64,000 nt of DNA from Eubacteriales bacterium (GTDB lineage Bacteria > Bacillota > Clostridia > Lachnospirales > Lachnospiraceae). Location: the NCBI GenBank assembly GCA_030536855.1, contig JAUNPK010000009.1:1-64000 (forward strand). Direction: 5' to 3'. The position numbers and the translations under genes are program-made. Positions within the stretch are counted from its first letter, which is position 1; each line of letters opens with the position of its first letter. Shown piece after piece: positions 8,978-18,283 of this stretch. The notes under the pieces were generated by a model. It had not been told where the DNA came from, searched no databases, and saw only the letters and a program-made list of their open reading frames with translations.

Positions 8978-10072
8978 ATGGAAAAAAAAGGAAAAGGGGT
9001 ATTTTGGAAGGTATACGGGATAGTTGTGACTATTTCTGTCATAGTGATAGTTGGCGTGTGGATTTTATTGTGGAGTTTTCTTTCTGCTTATGAGAAATCT
9101 CAGCCGGAATATGTTGCAGATAACGTTATAAAAGAATTTAACAATAAGACAACAGACGTTGTTACAGGATATCTTAAAAATGAAGCTGTTTCGGAACTTC
9201 AGGACAAGGCGTCATATGAGGAATTTATGTCAGAGTTTCTATCTGAATATCTTGAGGGAGAATGGACATATACAAAAAAACCAGGAGAGTATTCTAAGGA
9301 GAATCCGGTCTATAAGCTTAAAAAAGATGGTAAGGCAATGGCAGTACTTTATCTTAAGAAGGATGAACAAAGAGCCGCATTTAATACTCCAAAATGGAAC
9401 GTGGACAGAATCGAAGGTATCGATGTCAAAGCAAGAACAATAACTATTGAAGTTCCTAAGGGTTCAGAGGTTACATTTAACAATACTGTTCTTACATCAC
9501 AATTTATATCAGAGGATGATATTGAAAACAGTAGACTGGAAAATGTTAAAGAATTTGTAACAGCACCTAAAATGACAGTATATACAGTTGAGGGTATATA
9601 TACAGACCCTGAGATTTCTGTTAAGGGGCCGGTGTATGGAAAAACTGTTTCTGTAGATGAAGTTGAAGGGGACAGGTATGTGTATGGTTTTGAGAGCGGA
9701 AATACTGATGTGACTGATCAGGAGAGTATGATAAAAACCATATCAGAAATATATGGAAAATATGTTTCTAACGATGCAAGATTCTCTGCGTTGTCTCCGT
9801 ACATTCTGAAGGATTCGCATGCCTACGATATTCTGCGAGGCGTAAGTAATACTAATATATGGTTCGCAGAACATACATCGACAGGTTTTGAAGATATGAA
9901 AGTATTTAATTACCAGGTATATACGGAAGATTGTTTCTCTTGTGAAGTAACTTTCAATCAGTACATTATACGTGAATCAAGTAAACATACATATCCTACA
10001 CGAGTTAAATATGTATTTATAAAAAAGAATTCAAAGTGGTATGTTGCTGATATATCAGTGAAAAGTGCATAG
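8978..10072 (+). CDS. Single-pass membrane protein, unknown function
   Basis: A 364-residue protein. ATG 8978 has GGAG six bases upstream and is preferred to ATG 8963. A short basic N-terminus precedes one membrane helix (IVVTISVIVIVGVWILLWSF), so about 330 residues should lie outside the cell. The extracellular part ends in a segment resembling the NTF2-like tail of surface lipoproteins (YVFIKKNSKWYVADISV). I do not recognise a named family. Its place after the glycosidase suggests an envelope role, but this is inference. Confidence 0.7.
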   Translation: MEKKGKGVFWKVYGIVVTISVIVIVGVWILLWSFLSAYEKSQPEYVADNVIKEFNNKTTDVVTGYLKNEAVSELQDKASYEEFMSEFLSEYLEGEWTYTKKPGEYSKENPVYKLKKDGKAMAVLYLKKDEQRAAFNTPKWNVDRIEGIDVKARTITIEVPKGSEVTFNNTVLTSQFISEDDIENSRLENVKEFVTAPKMTVYTVEGIYTDPEISVKGPVYGKTVSVDEVEGDRYVYGFESGNTDVTDQESMIKTISEIYGKYVSNDARFSALSPYILKDSHAYDILRGVSNTNIWFAEHTSTGFEDMKVFNYQVYTEDCFSCEVTFNQYIIRESSKHTYPTRVKYVFIKKNSKWYVADISVKSA

Positions 10073-10100
10073 GAACAACCAATTAGCAGTTAAATACTAT

Positions 10101-10182
10101 AAAGGTTAGGGCGTCAAAAGTCCCATTATGATTATATGTCATGGCAAATTCTCATAATGGACCTTTGACGCCCTAATCCTTT
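10101..10182. terminator. Long inverted repeat between convergent genes
   Basis: Two arms of about 31 bp (10101-10131 and 10152-10182) are complementary apart from a few bulges, with a 20-nt loop. The hairpin sits exactly between the convergent gene at 8978-10072 and the minus-strand oxidoreductase, so it most simply serves as a bidirectional terminator. It is unusually long for that. Confidence 0.75.
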
Positions 10183-10189
10183 CAATTAA

Positions 10190-11425
10190 TTACTCTTCGT
10201 CTTTAGGAAGTGACTGCATATATTCGTGCATTGATTCCGCCACAATCTTGCTGTGGGCCACGGCTTCAACCACAGTACGGGCACCATTTACTACATCTCC
10301 GGAAGCAAAGATTCCGGCTCTTGAGGTGTGACCTGTTTCATCAGCTTCCAAAAGACCGCGTTGCGTAGCTTTTAGACCTTCAGTTGTATTGACAATTCTG
10401 TTCATAGGCCCCTGGCTGATTGAGATAATAACACTGTCTGACGGGTAAAGCTTGTCCGTTCCTTCAACATCGGTAAATGAACCATCTTCATTCTCTATAA
10501 CATCACGGAAAATAACGCCGTTGTCCTTTATCTCAACAGGACGTTTATTGTATTCAAATAATACACCTTCCAGTTGTGCGTAACTGAATTCATACTGACT
10601 TGCAGCAACTTCTTTGGTTATTGAAAAGCATGTAAGCTTCGTGACACCTTTTCTGATAGCTGTTCTTGCCACATCCATTGCCGCATTACCTGCACCAATA
10701 ACAATTACCGTGTTGCCAAGCTTGTAGCTGTCAGGATTATTAAGATAATTTATTCCAAAGTGAACATTACCGAAAGTTTCTCCCTTGATGTGAAGAGAGT
10801 TAGGATTCCATACACCGGTACCTACGAATATAGACTTATAACCGTCTCTGAACAAATCATCGATTCCTATGGCTCCTCCGATAAAGGTGTTAGGTCTGAA
10901 CTTAATACCTTTTAATTCAAGATGACGGTATTCAATATCATCAAGGACTGATTTTGGAAGTCTGAATTCAGGAATTCCATAACGAAGAACACCTCCAATT
11001 TTGTCTTTTCCTTCAAATATAGTAACCTGATATCCATATCTAGCAAGAATAATTGCAATAGTAATTCCGGCAGGACCGGAGCCTATAATGGCAACCCTCA
11101 TACCGTTGGATGGCTTTGGACCTTCTGTCATCTTATGGGCATAAGTTGTAGATATGTAATTCTCAATGGTAGAAAAATGTACCGGAGCACCTTTCTTTCC
11201 AAGAACGCAGTGACCTTCACACTGGTTCTCGTGATTACATACAAGGCTGCATACGGTGGTTAAAGGATTGTTCTCAAAAAGCATTTTGCCTGCTTCGTCC
11301 AGCTTGTTCTCTTTCAGAAGTTTTATTGCCAAAGGTATGTTTGTGTTAATGGGGCAGCCCTTCTGACACTGGGGAACCTTGCACTGCAAACAACGATTAG
11401 CTTCATCCATAACATGTAATGCCAT
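10190..11425 (-). CDS. NAD(P)H-dependent oxidoreductase, glutamate synthase small subunit type
   Basis: A 411-residue iron-sulfur flavoprotein. An in-frame ATG at 11446 exists; 11425 fits the AGGTG spacing. The N-terminal domain carries two cysteine clusters (CLQCKVPQCQKGCP and CSLVCNHENQCEGHC) typical of GltD-type [4Fe-4S] modules. Two Rossmann folds follow: FAD-binding VAIIGSGPAGITIA and NAD(P)-binding VIVIGAGNAAMDVAR, with ASGDVVNGARTVVEAVAHSK at the C-terminus. No glutamate synthase large subunit is nearby, so it may be a stand-alone electron-transfer enzyme (SudA/NfnB-like) rather than true GOGAT beta. Confidence 0.85.
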   Translation of the reverse strand: MALHVMDEANRCLQCKVPQCQKGCPINTNIPLAIKLLKENKLDEAGKMLFENNPLTTVCSLVCNHENQCEGHCVLGKKGAPVHFSTIENYISTTYAHKMTEGPKPSNGMRVAIIGSGPAGITIAIILARYGYQVTIFEGKDKIGGVLRYGIPEFRLPKSVLDDIEYRHLELKGIKFRPNTFIGGAIGIDDLFRDGYKSIFVGTGVWNPNSLHIKGETFGNVHFGINYLNNPDSYKLGNTVIVIGAGNAAMDVARTAIRKGVTKLTCFSITKEVAASQYEFSYAQLEGVLFEYNKRPVEIKDNGVIFRDVIENEDGSFTDVEGTDKLYPSDSVIISISQGPMNRIVNTTEGLKATQRGLLEADETGHTSRAGIFASGDVVNGARTVVEAVAHSKIVAESMHEYMQSLPKDEE

Positions 11426-11731
11426 ATATACACCTGCTTTCTGCACACTGGTGAATTATATTGTTCTTTATTCATTAGGGAGCCCTGTGAGTAAAGAAAC
11501 TTTGATGTTAAATTGTGCGCGTTATTATATATATACATTTTAACATCACAACATGATAAAAGAAAGTGCAATAGTGGTAAAATGCTAGTATAATATTGTT
11601 GTTTACACCCCAGCCAGATTATTATAAACAATGTTTATCTATATCACACATTTATGCATAATTATAATCTGGCTGGGTGAAAAAAGTATTTCCCAAGCAT
11701 TTAATATAAAGCATATAAAAGGAAGAATAAA
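11426..11731. promoter_or_regulatory. Divergent intergenic region with a 16-bp hairpin
   Basis: This 306-bp spacer separates the minus-strand oxidoreductase from the DUF2752 gene. A TATAAT at 11589-11594 could serve the plus-strand gene; its -35 is weak. Just after the predicted start lies an inverted repeat (11606-11622 with 11664-11679, one bulged C) reading CACCCAGCCAGATTAT. It is followed by A, not T, on the plus strand, so it is not a terminator for that direction. It may be a leader structure or operator. No open frame is convincing here. Confidence 0.45.
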
Positions 11732-12139
11732 ATGAAAAAAATTTTTAATAAAGAATACATTTGTATTATTGGATTTGCAGTGATAGTGGGACTTCTTTAC
11801 ATATCAGGAGTAGGATGCCCGGTAAAATTTATAACTGGAGTATCATGTCCCGGCTGTGGAATGACAAGAGCAGTATATTCCCTTATGAGACTGGATTTTG
11901 CAGCAGCATTTCATTATCATCCCCTTGTGATAATGCTGCCTGTTATTGTACTGCTTTTAGCATTTCAGTGGAAAATGGACAGAAAAGTATTTAACGGATT
12001 GATGACGGCAATTATTATAATATTTTTGGCAGTATACATTGTAAGAATGATAAATCCCAATGATACGGTAGTTGTTTTTGGGATTCGAGATAATATTTTT
12101 TCAAGAATTATAAGGAAACTCTGTCTAAAATTTTCATAG
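11732..12139 (+). CDS. DUF2752 family membrane protein
   Basis: A 135-residue integral membrane protein with about three hydrophobic segments. The signature is GVGCPVKFITGVSCPGCGMTRA, a conserved Cys-rich motif between helices one and two that defines the DUF2752 family, followed by HYHPLVIMLPV. The family function is not established. It precedes the ECF sigma gene by 34 bp and may be in the same transcription unit. Confidence 0.8.
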   Translation: MKKIFNKEYICIIGFAVIVGLLYISGVGCPVKFITGVSCPGCGMTRAVYSLMRLDFAAAFHYHPLVIMLPVIVLLLAFQWKMDRKVFNGLMTAIIIIFLAVYIVRMINPNDTVVVFGIRDNIFSRIIRKLCLKFS

Positions 12140-12173
12140 CTTCGTATATAAAAACAGAGAGGGGGATTCTCTT

Positions 12174-12740
12174 ATGAAGTGGGATTTTTTACGGGAAGAT
12201 GATTTGTCTCTTGTGGGTCGGATAATCAGTGACAGAGATATGCAGGCGGCAGATGAACTTATTGGAAGACATTACAAAATGGTATATAAGATCGTCTATG
12301 TAAAAGTGTCGGATGAAGAACTTGCTATGGATATAACCCAGGAGGTTTTTATTGCCATGCTTAAAGGATTAAATTCATTTGACGGAAAGAAGGCATCTTT
12401 TAAGACATGGATTTCACGTATTGCCAACAATAAAGTTATAGATTTTTACAGAAGCAGGCAGAATCAGGAAAGAATGGTCACGGATATTCTCGAGGATTAC
12501 GACAGGGAAGATGAGTCTGATTTGGAAAATGAAGTTCTGGGTAGAGTTTCCATGGAAAATGTAGATTTCATGTTATCAGATGAAAGACAAGATGTACGGC
12601 GTATATTTAACATGAAAGTACAAGAAGGTTATACATTTGAAGAAATCGGACATACAATGGGGATGAGTAGTTCAGCGGTTAAGAATAAATATTATGGGAT
12701 TGTAAAAAAGTTAAGAAAGGAGATGAGTGCTAATGAGTAA
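12174..12740 (+). CDS. ECF-type RNA polymerase sigma factor
   Basis: A 188-residue sigma-70 family regulator that directs RNA polymerase to a dedicated promoter set. ATG 12174 follows GAGGGGG. Region 2 is seen in the segment DELIGRHYKMVYKIVY through AMDITQEVFIAMLKGLNSF and FKTWISRIANNKVIDFYR. Region 4 is the C-terminal helix-turn-helix VQEGYTFEEIGHTMGMSSSAVKNKYYGIVKKLRKEM. Region 3 is absent, as in ECF factors. The next gene overlaps its last codons and encodes a membrane protein, so the pair looks like a sigma/anti-sigma unit. Confidence 0.9.
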   Translation: MKWDFLREDDLSLVGRIISDRDMQAADELIGRHYKMVYKIVYVKVSDEELAMDITQEVFIAMLKGLNSFDGKKASFKTWISRIANNKVIDFYRSRQNQERMVTDILEDYDREDESDLENEVLGRVSMENVDFMLSDERQDVRRIFNMKVQEGYTFEEIGHTMGMSSSAVKNKYYGIVKKLRKEMSANE

Positions 12741-13755
12741 GATACGTTATCCTGATGAAAAAAGGATAAAAAAAGAAATAAGAGAAATCATAAGAAAATC
12801 AGATATGTTTAATGACAGCATTGAGGGAAATGATGATTTTGAAGATGTTACAGAGTATGTACCAATAGCATCATCTCGCAGATACGTAAAGACGGTTGCC
12901 GCAATAGCCACGGCTGCAGCAGTATGTATGGTTGCTGCAGGGGTGGGTCATTATATTAACCTGAACAACAGCGATGATTTGCCTGAACCTTTGAACAATG
13001 TTGTGACAGAAGAGGAACAGGACTATACTATAAGGGATATTACAAGTGATTCGGTATTGTTTGACTGTGCATTTTCCGGCATGCTTGTAAAATATGATGG
13101 AATGAGCGTGGGCGGTTATAATTCGTATGTGGAAAGTAGGAAGCCTAAGTGGTATCTGGATGATTTTGAACATGAATATATGGCAAGAAGCTGGAATTCT
13201 TCCTCTGACAAATATGACATGCTTGAAGAAATAAGCTGTATGAGAGATGTTTATCAAATTACAGAAACCTCCTTAAATAATAATTCTGAACTGAGAAATT
13301 ATATGAAAAGTCAGGATAAAATCAATGCAAGATCAAAAATTAAGAAAGCGGTTTTAGACATCCCTCGTGATTACATTGAAAGTGTAAAAGAGAATGGCAA
13401 AGTGGAGTCGAATGAGGTGCCTATGGTGGAAAATAACACTTGGAGATGCCAGAAAGTGGGAGATAAAGACATTTACATATTGAAAGAAGAATATGTGATG
13501 AGAATAGTTCATGAGTGTTATAATCCTTCCGGTAATGATGCAGGTTATATGTTTGTTCTTGATGATGACGGATATTACAGGTATAGGGAAACACTTTATT
13601 ATTACTTCAACTTCGAGGATAATGTTATAATCAATATCAACGAGGCTTTGTCAAGCGGTACAGAACAGATGAAGCATAATCTTAAGGTTATTACGGATTC
13701 TTTGGGCTTAAGTGAAAATGCTGATATAATCGGAGAACTTGAGAAAGAACAGTAG
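12733..13755 (+). CDS. Membrane protein paired with the ECF sigma factor, putative anti-sigma
   Basis: A 340-residue protein whose start overlaps the sigma gene by 8 bp, suggesting translational coupling. A GTG at 12727 is an alternative start. About 55 charged cytoplasmic residues are followed by one membrane span (AAIATAAAVCMVAAGVGHYI) and a roughly 260-residue acidic extracellular domain. No zinc-binding ZAS motif (HXXXCXXC) is visible in the N-terminus, so it is not a classical zinc anti-sigma. The role as anti-sigma or sensor is inferred from position and topology only. Confidence 0.65.
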   Translation: MSKIRYPDEKRIKKEIREIIRKSDMFNDSIEGNDDFEDVTEYVPIASSRRYVKTVAAIATAAAVCMVAAGVGHYINLNNSDDLPEPLNNVVTEEEQDYTIRDITSDSVLFDCAFSGMLVKYDGMSVGGYNSYVESRKPKWYLDDFEHEYMARSWNSSSDKYDMLEEISCMRDVYQITETSLNNNSELRNYMKSQDKINARSKIKKAVLDIPRDYIESVKENGKVESNEVPMVENNTWRCQKVGDKDIYILKEEYVMRIVHECYNPSGNDAGYMFVLDDDGYYRYRETLYYYFNFEDNVIININEALSSGTEQMKHNLKVITDSLGLSENADIIGELEKEQ

Positions 13756-13807
13756 TAGCTACATGGGATATATAATTTAAAATTACAGAGAATAAATTGG
13801 AGGAATA

Positions 13808-14782
13808 TTGTTGGAAAACATAAGAAGAAATAACATGGAAGATAGTCTGGATAAAGCAAGGAAGATATTTGTCGAAGTAAAGAAGACAATAGTAGGAAAA
13901 AATGATGTTATATGTAAAGTCCTTATGGCAATTCTTGCAGATGGACATGTACTTTTGGAAGATATTCCGGGAGTTGGAAAAACTACAATGGCGGAAGCAT
14001 TTGCAAAGACGTTAGGCCTTGATTATACAAGAGTGCAGTTTACGCCGGATGTAATGCCTTCGGATATTACGGGATTTAATATGTACAACAGGGAAAAGAA
14101 TGCATTTGAGTATAAGATGGGTGCGGCCATGTGTAACGTGTTGCTGGCAGATGAGATAAATAGAACATCTCCTAAAACACAATCGGCTCTTTTACAGGTT
14201 ATGGAGGAAAGAAGTATAAGCATTGACGGAAAAACATTTGGACTTAAGAATCCGTTTGTGGTCATTGCAACACAGAATCCGGTAGGTTCAGTTGGAACAC
14301 AGAAACTTCCGGAATCCCAGATGGACAGATTTATGGTATGTCTTTCTATGGGCTACCCAACTGTTGAAGAGGAAATGGACATATTAAAATCTAAATATGG
14401 TAATAGTCAGGGAAGAATAAAATCATCCCGTGTGATAACTATAGATGAACTTATTGAGATGAAAAATCTTGTAAAAAATATATATGTTGATGATTCGATA
14501 TATGAATATACAGTAAAAATAGCTCAGGCAACGAGACATAACAAGGGTATATTGCAGGGAGTATCTCCAAGAGGAAGTATCAGTCTTATTGCTATGGCAC
14601 AGGCTGAAAGTTTCCTTAGAGGACATGATTATGTATCTGTTTCAGATATACAGAATGTTGCACAGGATGTACTTGCACACAGAATCATTTTGAAAAATGA
14701 TTTTAAAAGGGGAAGTATTTCTGCCAGGGCAGTTATCGACGATATAGTCAAGAGCGTGGAAGTGCCTGATATTATAAAATAA
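13808..14782 (+). CDS. MoxR-family AAA+ ATPase
   Basis: A 324-residue chaperone-like ATPase. The ribosome site GGAGG (13799-13803) serves tandem TTG codons at 13808 and 13811; ATG 13835 is an alternative. Walker A is GVGKTT at residues 55-60 and Walker B is LLADEINRTSPKTQSALLQVMEER from about 112. MESQ-MDRF sensor and arginine-finger motifs appear as PESQMDRFMV. MoxR proteins typically act with DUF58 and transglutaminase membrane proteins, exactly the two genes that follow. Such clusters assist folding or metal loading of envelope complexes. Confidence 0.9.
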   Translation: MLENIRRNNMEDSLDKARKIFVEVKKTIVGKNDVICKVLMAILADGHVLLEDIPGVGKTTMAEAFAKTLGLDYTRVQFTPDVMPSDITGFNMYNREKNAFEYKMGAAMCNVLLADEINRTSPKTQSALLQVMEERSISIDGKTFGLKNPFVVIATQNPVGSVGTQKLPESQMDRFMVCLSMGYPTVEEEMDILKSKYGNSQGRIKSSRVITIDELIEMKNLVKNIYVDDSIYEYTVKIAQATRHNKGILQGVSPRGSISLIAMAQAESFLRGHDYVSVSDIQNVAQDVLAHRIILKNDFKRGSISARAVIDDIVKSVEVPDIIK

Positions 14783-14834
14783 CAGAGCGTGTCGGGAGTG
14801 TTTACCTGATACGGTCATTGATTAGAGGTTAGCT

Positions 14835-15917
14835 ATGGTTAGAAGAAAAGTGGCTTGCATTATTTTTGTATTAGCAGCAATAGTGCTTAATATATTTTAT
14901 ATTGATTATCAGTTTTTCTTCATATTGATTCTTACGGTTGCAATTCCTTTAATATCATGGATTTTATTTGGGCTGTCCAAAATAAAACTTTCTGTGAGAT
15001 TAAAGACTGATTCTAATATTGTTACTGTGGATGACAGTATAAATTTATATATAAATGCAAGAAATGCCTGTCGTGTGTATATATCAAACGGCAGGCTTAA
15101 ACTGGTTTCAACTTTCTCCAACCGGACCGAAGAAAAACAGTACGACATTAATGTTAATGTTTACGGTGACAAAACCCGGAATAAACTTAAGATTGTGCCG
15201 AAACATGCAGGGATTATGCATATTACTGTAGGACGTATGGATATTTATGATTATTTGAGAGTATTTCATTCTGTGAGAGAGTTTAAGGGTGTTAGGGACA
15301 TACAGGTGCTTCCTAAGAAGTTGGAGGTAAACCGGACTTATGTTTATGGAGAAAAGTCACAGTTGTTGGAAGAGGATTATGTTCCGGAAAGAATTGGAAA
15401 TGGCACGGAAATAAGGGACTTCAGATACTATATGGAAGGGGATAGTGAAAAAAATATTCACTGGAAACTCAGCGCTTCCAATGCAGAGCAGGAATATATA
15501 GTTATGCAGCATGAGGATGATGAGAACAGGTTTAACGCTATACTTGTTGATCTTAACATAAATAATGTAAAGAACGAAAAGACAGACACACTTGATAAAA
15601 TATATCAGTGTGTATACTCCATAGCATGGGATTTTGTAAAGAACGGGGAGAAGGCCATTATTATGGTTTGGGATGACAGGAATGAAAGTATAAAATATTG
15701 GGAATTCAATAATGAGTATGATCTTATTGATGCCATGGGAAAGTTTATGAATATTGAAACACATACATTACCTTCAGAGAAGTTTATGGAAAAAGTAATG
15801 TACGGAGAAAATATGTATTTGGGTAAGTTAATTATACCTATATACGTTACTACAAAAGATTATGAAACAGATATGTTCCGGGTAATAAATGCAACCGGGG
15901 AATATTGGAAAGCGTAG
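14835..15917 (+). CDS. DUF58 domain membrane protein
   Basis: A 360-residue protein with two N-terminal membrane helices (IIFVLAAIVLNIFYI and FFILILTVAIPLISWIL), a beta-rich middle and the DUF58 signature RIGNGTEIRDFRYYMEGDSEKNIHWKLSA, followed by a von Willebrand A-like fold (FNAILVDLNINN). It is the usual partner of MoxR ATPases. It overlaps the region just before the transglutaminase gene and is almost certainly co-transcribed with the MoxR gene. Confidence 0.88.
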   Translation: MVRRKVACIIFVLAAIVLNIFYIDYQFFFILILTVAIPLISWILFGLSKIKLSVRLKTDSNIVTVDDSINLYINARNACRVYISNGRLKLVSTFSNRTEEKQYDINVNVYGDKTRNKLKIVPKHAGIMHITVGRMDIYDYLRVFHSVREFKGVRDIQVLPKKLEVNRTYVYGEKSQLLEEDYVPERIGNGTEIRDFRYYMEGDSEKNIHWKLSASNAEQEYIVMQHEDDENRFNAILVDLNINNVKNEKTDTLDKIYQCVYSIAWDFVKNGEKAIIMVWDDRNESIKYWEFNNEYDLIDAMGKFMNIETHTLPSEKFMEKVMYGENMYLGKLIIPIYVTTKDYETDMFRVINATGEYWKA

Positions 15918-15934
15918 CTGGTGAAGAGGTTTTT

Positions 15935-18283
15935 ATGAAGTCAGGGGAAAGAGTATTAGGGTCGGTATACAATTTTTTATTAGCTGTATTGGGTAGCTTA
16001 AGTATTTTAAGTGCACCTCTTTTTACGATGTTTTCTTTCAGGGAAATATTGTGGATAACAGTGGTTACACTTATTTTAAATATTGTTATTGCCCTTATAT
16101 TAACAAGAGTTAAACGCAAAACAAGAGTCTTAGGAGTATTATTTGCAGCGACGGCGGCAGCCGCCCTGTTATTATACAGAGTAATTTATAAGGGAGCATT
16201 GGCTGCTTATAACAGAATGGTTCCCCACCTTAATCGTGACAGCAATTATAATTTACATAAAATAAATACAGGTATAAAAACAGAAAGTCAGGTGGAATTA
16301 TTTCTTGTTATATTTCTCATATTTATGGCGGTTATGGTCACATTACTGATAAATATTGAAGTTTATTATATTAAAAATATATTGGCGGCAGGTTTAATCA
16401 TGGCACCGGTGTACGGAGCAATGTTATTTTTCAATGTTGTGCCAACGATGGGTTCATTTATACTTAGTGTATTATTTTTGACAGGACAGTGGGGAGCTCC
16501 CCTGAAAACAAAGAAACAGCGCAGGAATGCCATGAAATATACAGGGGCATATATATCGCTGGGGATGACGGTTGCAGTTATAGTTGTTGTATCTTTGGTA
16601 TATCCGGAGAGCAGGTATAAGAGGAATAAGGTATTTATGGAGCTCAACAGCTTCATAAATATAAAAGTACAGGAAAAAGAAAGGTCTGAAAAAGAAGACG
16701 GATTTGGCATTACACAAAATAGCAGTACTAATATGGGACATCTCGGATATGCGGACGAGATACATTTTAACAATGAAAAGATTGCCATGGTAACTACATA
16801 TGATACGGGAGCTACCCAGTATGTCCGTATGAATACCTACGGAAAATATAGCAAAAATATGTGGAGTCCGGGTGCGGTGACAGATGATAACATCAGTAAA
16901 TATTACACTTCCACTATGTATAGAAGGATAGATTCAAATCAGGAATTGAGAGATTTATTTGCTGATAATGATGAGGCGTATTATTCAAAACTGGTACAGT
17001 ATAATACAACAGTGTATCCGGGAAAAACAACTGAAGAGTATTCTGTCAGCGGTGAGTTTTATGTTAGTCCAAAGTACTATAGTCTGTTTTATAATATAAG
17101 GTTAAAAATGGACAACGCAGAGCAGATGAAAAAAAATGAGGAGTATATTTATCATAATTATCTCGAAGTACCGGAATCTGTCAGGAAACTTTTAGATTCC
17201 CTCGTAGAAACCCACAATATTTCAACTTATGAAGAGATGGCGGAATATATAGAGTTTGTTAAGAAATATCTGAGTGACAATTGCAGCTATACGCTGTCTC
17301 CGGGAAGTGTTCCTGCTGATAGGGAGATAGTGGAGTATTTTTTAACGGACAGTAATAAAGGGTACTGTACATATTTTGCCACCAGCGGAGCAATGATGCT
17401 AAGATATGCAGGAATTCCTACAAGATATTGTGAGGGGTATGTAATAAGTACCGCAGATATGAAGAAAAACGGCAAGTCTTATACCAATGGCACTGTTGAC
17501 AGATATAAGGCAGGAACTCCTGTTAATAAATTAGGTTTTTCTAACTCCGAAATTGAACAATATTTTACCAAACGTAATTTAACTTACACTAACGTGGCAA
17601 TATATGATAATCAGGCTCATGCATGGGCTGAGGTATTTTTGGAGGGTTATGGGTGGATTCCTGTGGAGTTTACTCCGGGTTATTCATCAAACAGCAGCGG
17701 ATTCATTGGTGAAAAGGAAGAAAGACCATCTGATTCATATAAGAATGATGAAAATACTGAGAGTGAGGAAACTACTGATGTCACGGAGGAAAATCCGGAT
17801 GGTGAGGAAGATACAGAAGAGAGCATAGGAGGCGGAATATCTGAAGTTATAAATACAGACTCATTTAAAAGGATTATGACAATTCTTTTGGCAATTATAC
17901 CTGTGGGAGGTGTAATTACATTTTCCGGAGTAAGGATATACAGAAGAAAAAGATTTCTTAAAGGGGAGACAGAAGAGGGAAGATCCCCGCAGTTTATGTA
18001 TAAGTATATTCTTTCATGTCTTGAGACCATAGGATATAAGAAAATGAATGAGACAGATTATGAGGAGTTCGCCGAATATGTGTCACTGGCGGAAAAAGGA
18101 ATAGATGGTGAGGGTCTTAACAGGGCTACTCGGATAGCCATATATTACAGGTTTGGAAATCATGAAATAACAAAAGAGGATATTAACGAAATGTCAGACA
18201 TAGTATATAATACAAGAAGGTACTGCTTGAAAAAGCTTAGTTTACCTAAGAAATTTATATTTGTATTTATAAAAGGATTGTAA
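15935..18283 (+). CDS. Membrane transglutaminase-like protein (TgpA type)
   Basis: A 782-residue protein. ATG 15935 has GAGG upstream and is preferred to ATG 15905, which lies inside the DUF58 gene. Several N-terminal membrane helices (to about residue 230) are followed by an extracellular transglutaminase/protease-like domain: catalytic Cys in [20 protein letters not shown], His in [16 protein letters not shown], then PVEFTPGY. An acidic Glu/Asp/Thr linker, one more membrane helix and a DUF4129-like cytoplasmic tail complete it. Its stop overlaps the uvrC ATG by one base (TAATG). Confidence 0.88.
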   Translation: MKSGERVLGSVYNFLLAVLGSLSILSAPLFTMFSFREILWITVVTLILNIVIALILTRVKRKTRVLGVLFAATAAAALLLYRVIYKGALAAYNRMVPHLNRDSNYNLHKINTGIKTESQVELFLVIFLIFMAVMVTLLINIEVYYIKNILAAGLIMAPVYGAMLFFNVVPTMGSFILSVLFLTGQWGAPLKTKKQRRNAMKYTGAYISLGMTVAVIVVVSLVYPESRYKRNKVFMELNSFINIKVQEKERSEKEDGFGITQNSSTNMGHLGYADEIHFNNEKIAMVTTYDTGATQYVRMNTYGKYSKNMWSPGAVTDDNISKYYTSTMYRRIDSNQELRDLFADNDEAYYSKLVQYNTTVYPGKTTEEYSVSGEFYVSPKYYSLFYNIRLKMDNAEQMKKNEEYIYHNYLEVPESVRKLLDSLVETHNISTYEEMAEYIEFVKKYLSDNCSYTLSPGSVPADREIVEYFLTDSNKGYCTYFATSGAMMLRYAGIPTRYCEGYVISTADMKKNGKSYTNGTVDRYKAGTPVNKLGFSNSEIEQYFTKRNLTYTNVAIYDNQAHAWAEVFLEGYGWIPVEFTPGYSSNSSGFIGEKEERPSDSYKNDENTESEETTDVTEENPDGEEDTEESIGGGISEVINTDSFKRIMTILLAIIPVGGVITFSGVRIYRRKRFLKGETEEGRSPQFMYKYILSCLETIGYKKMNETDYEEFAEYVSLAEKGIDGEGLNRATRIAIYYRFGNHEITKEDINEMSDIVYNTRRYCLKKLSLPKKFIFVFIKGL

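Noticed and set aside
10190..11425. True glutamate synthase small subunit
   Set aside because: No large subunit gene adjacent; the motif set is shared by several stand-alone oxidoreductases, so the specific name was not used.
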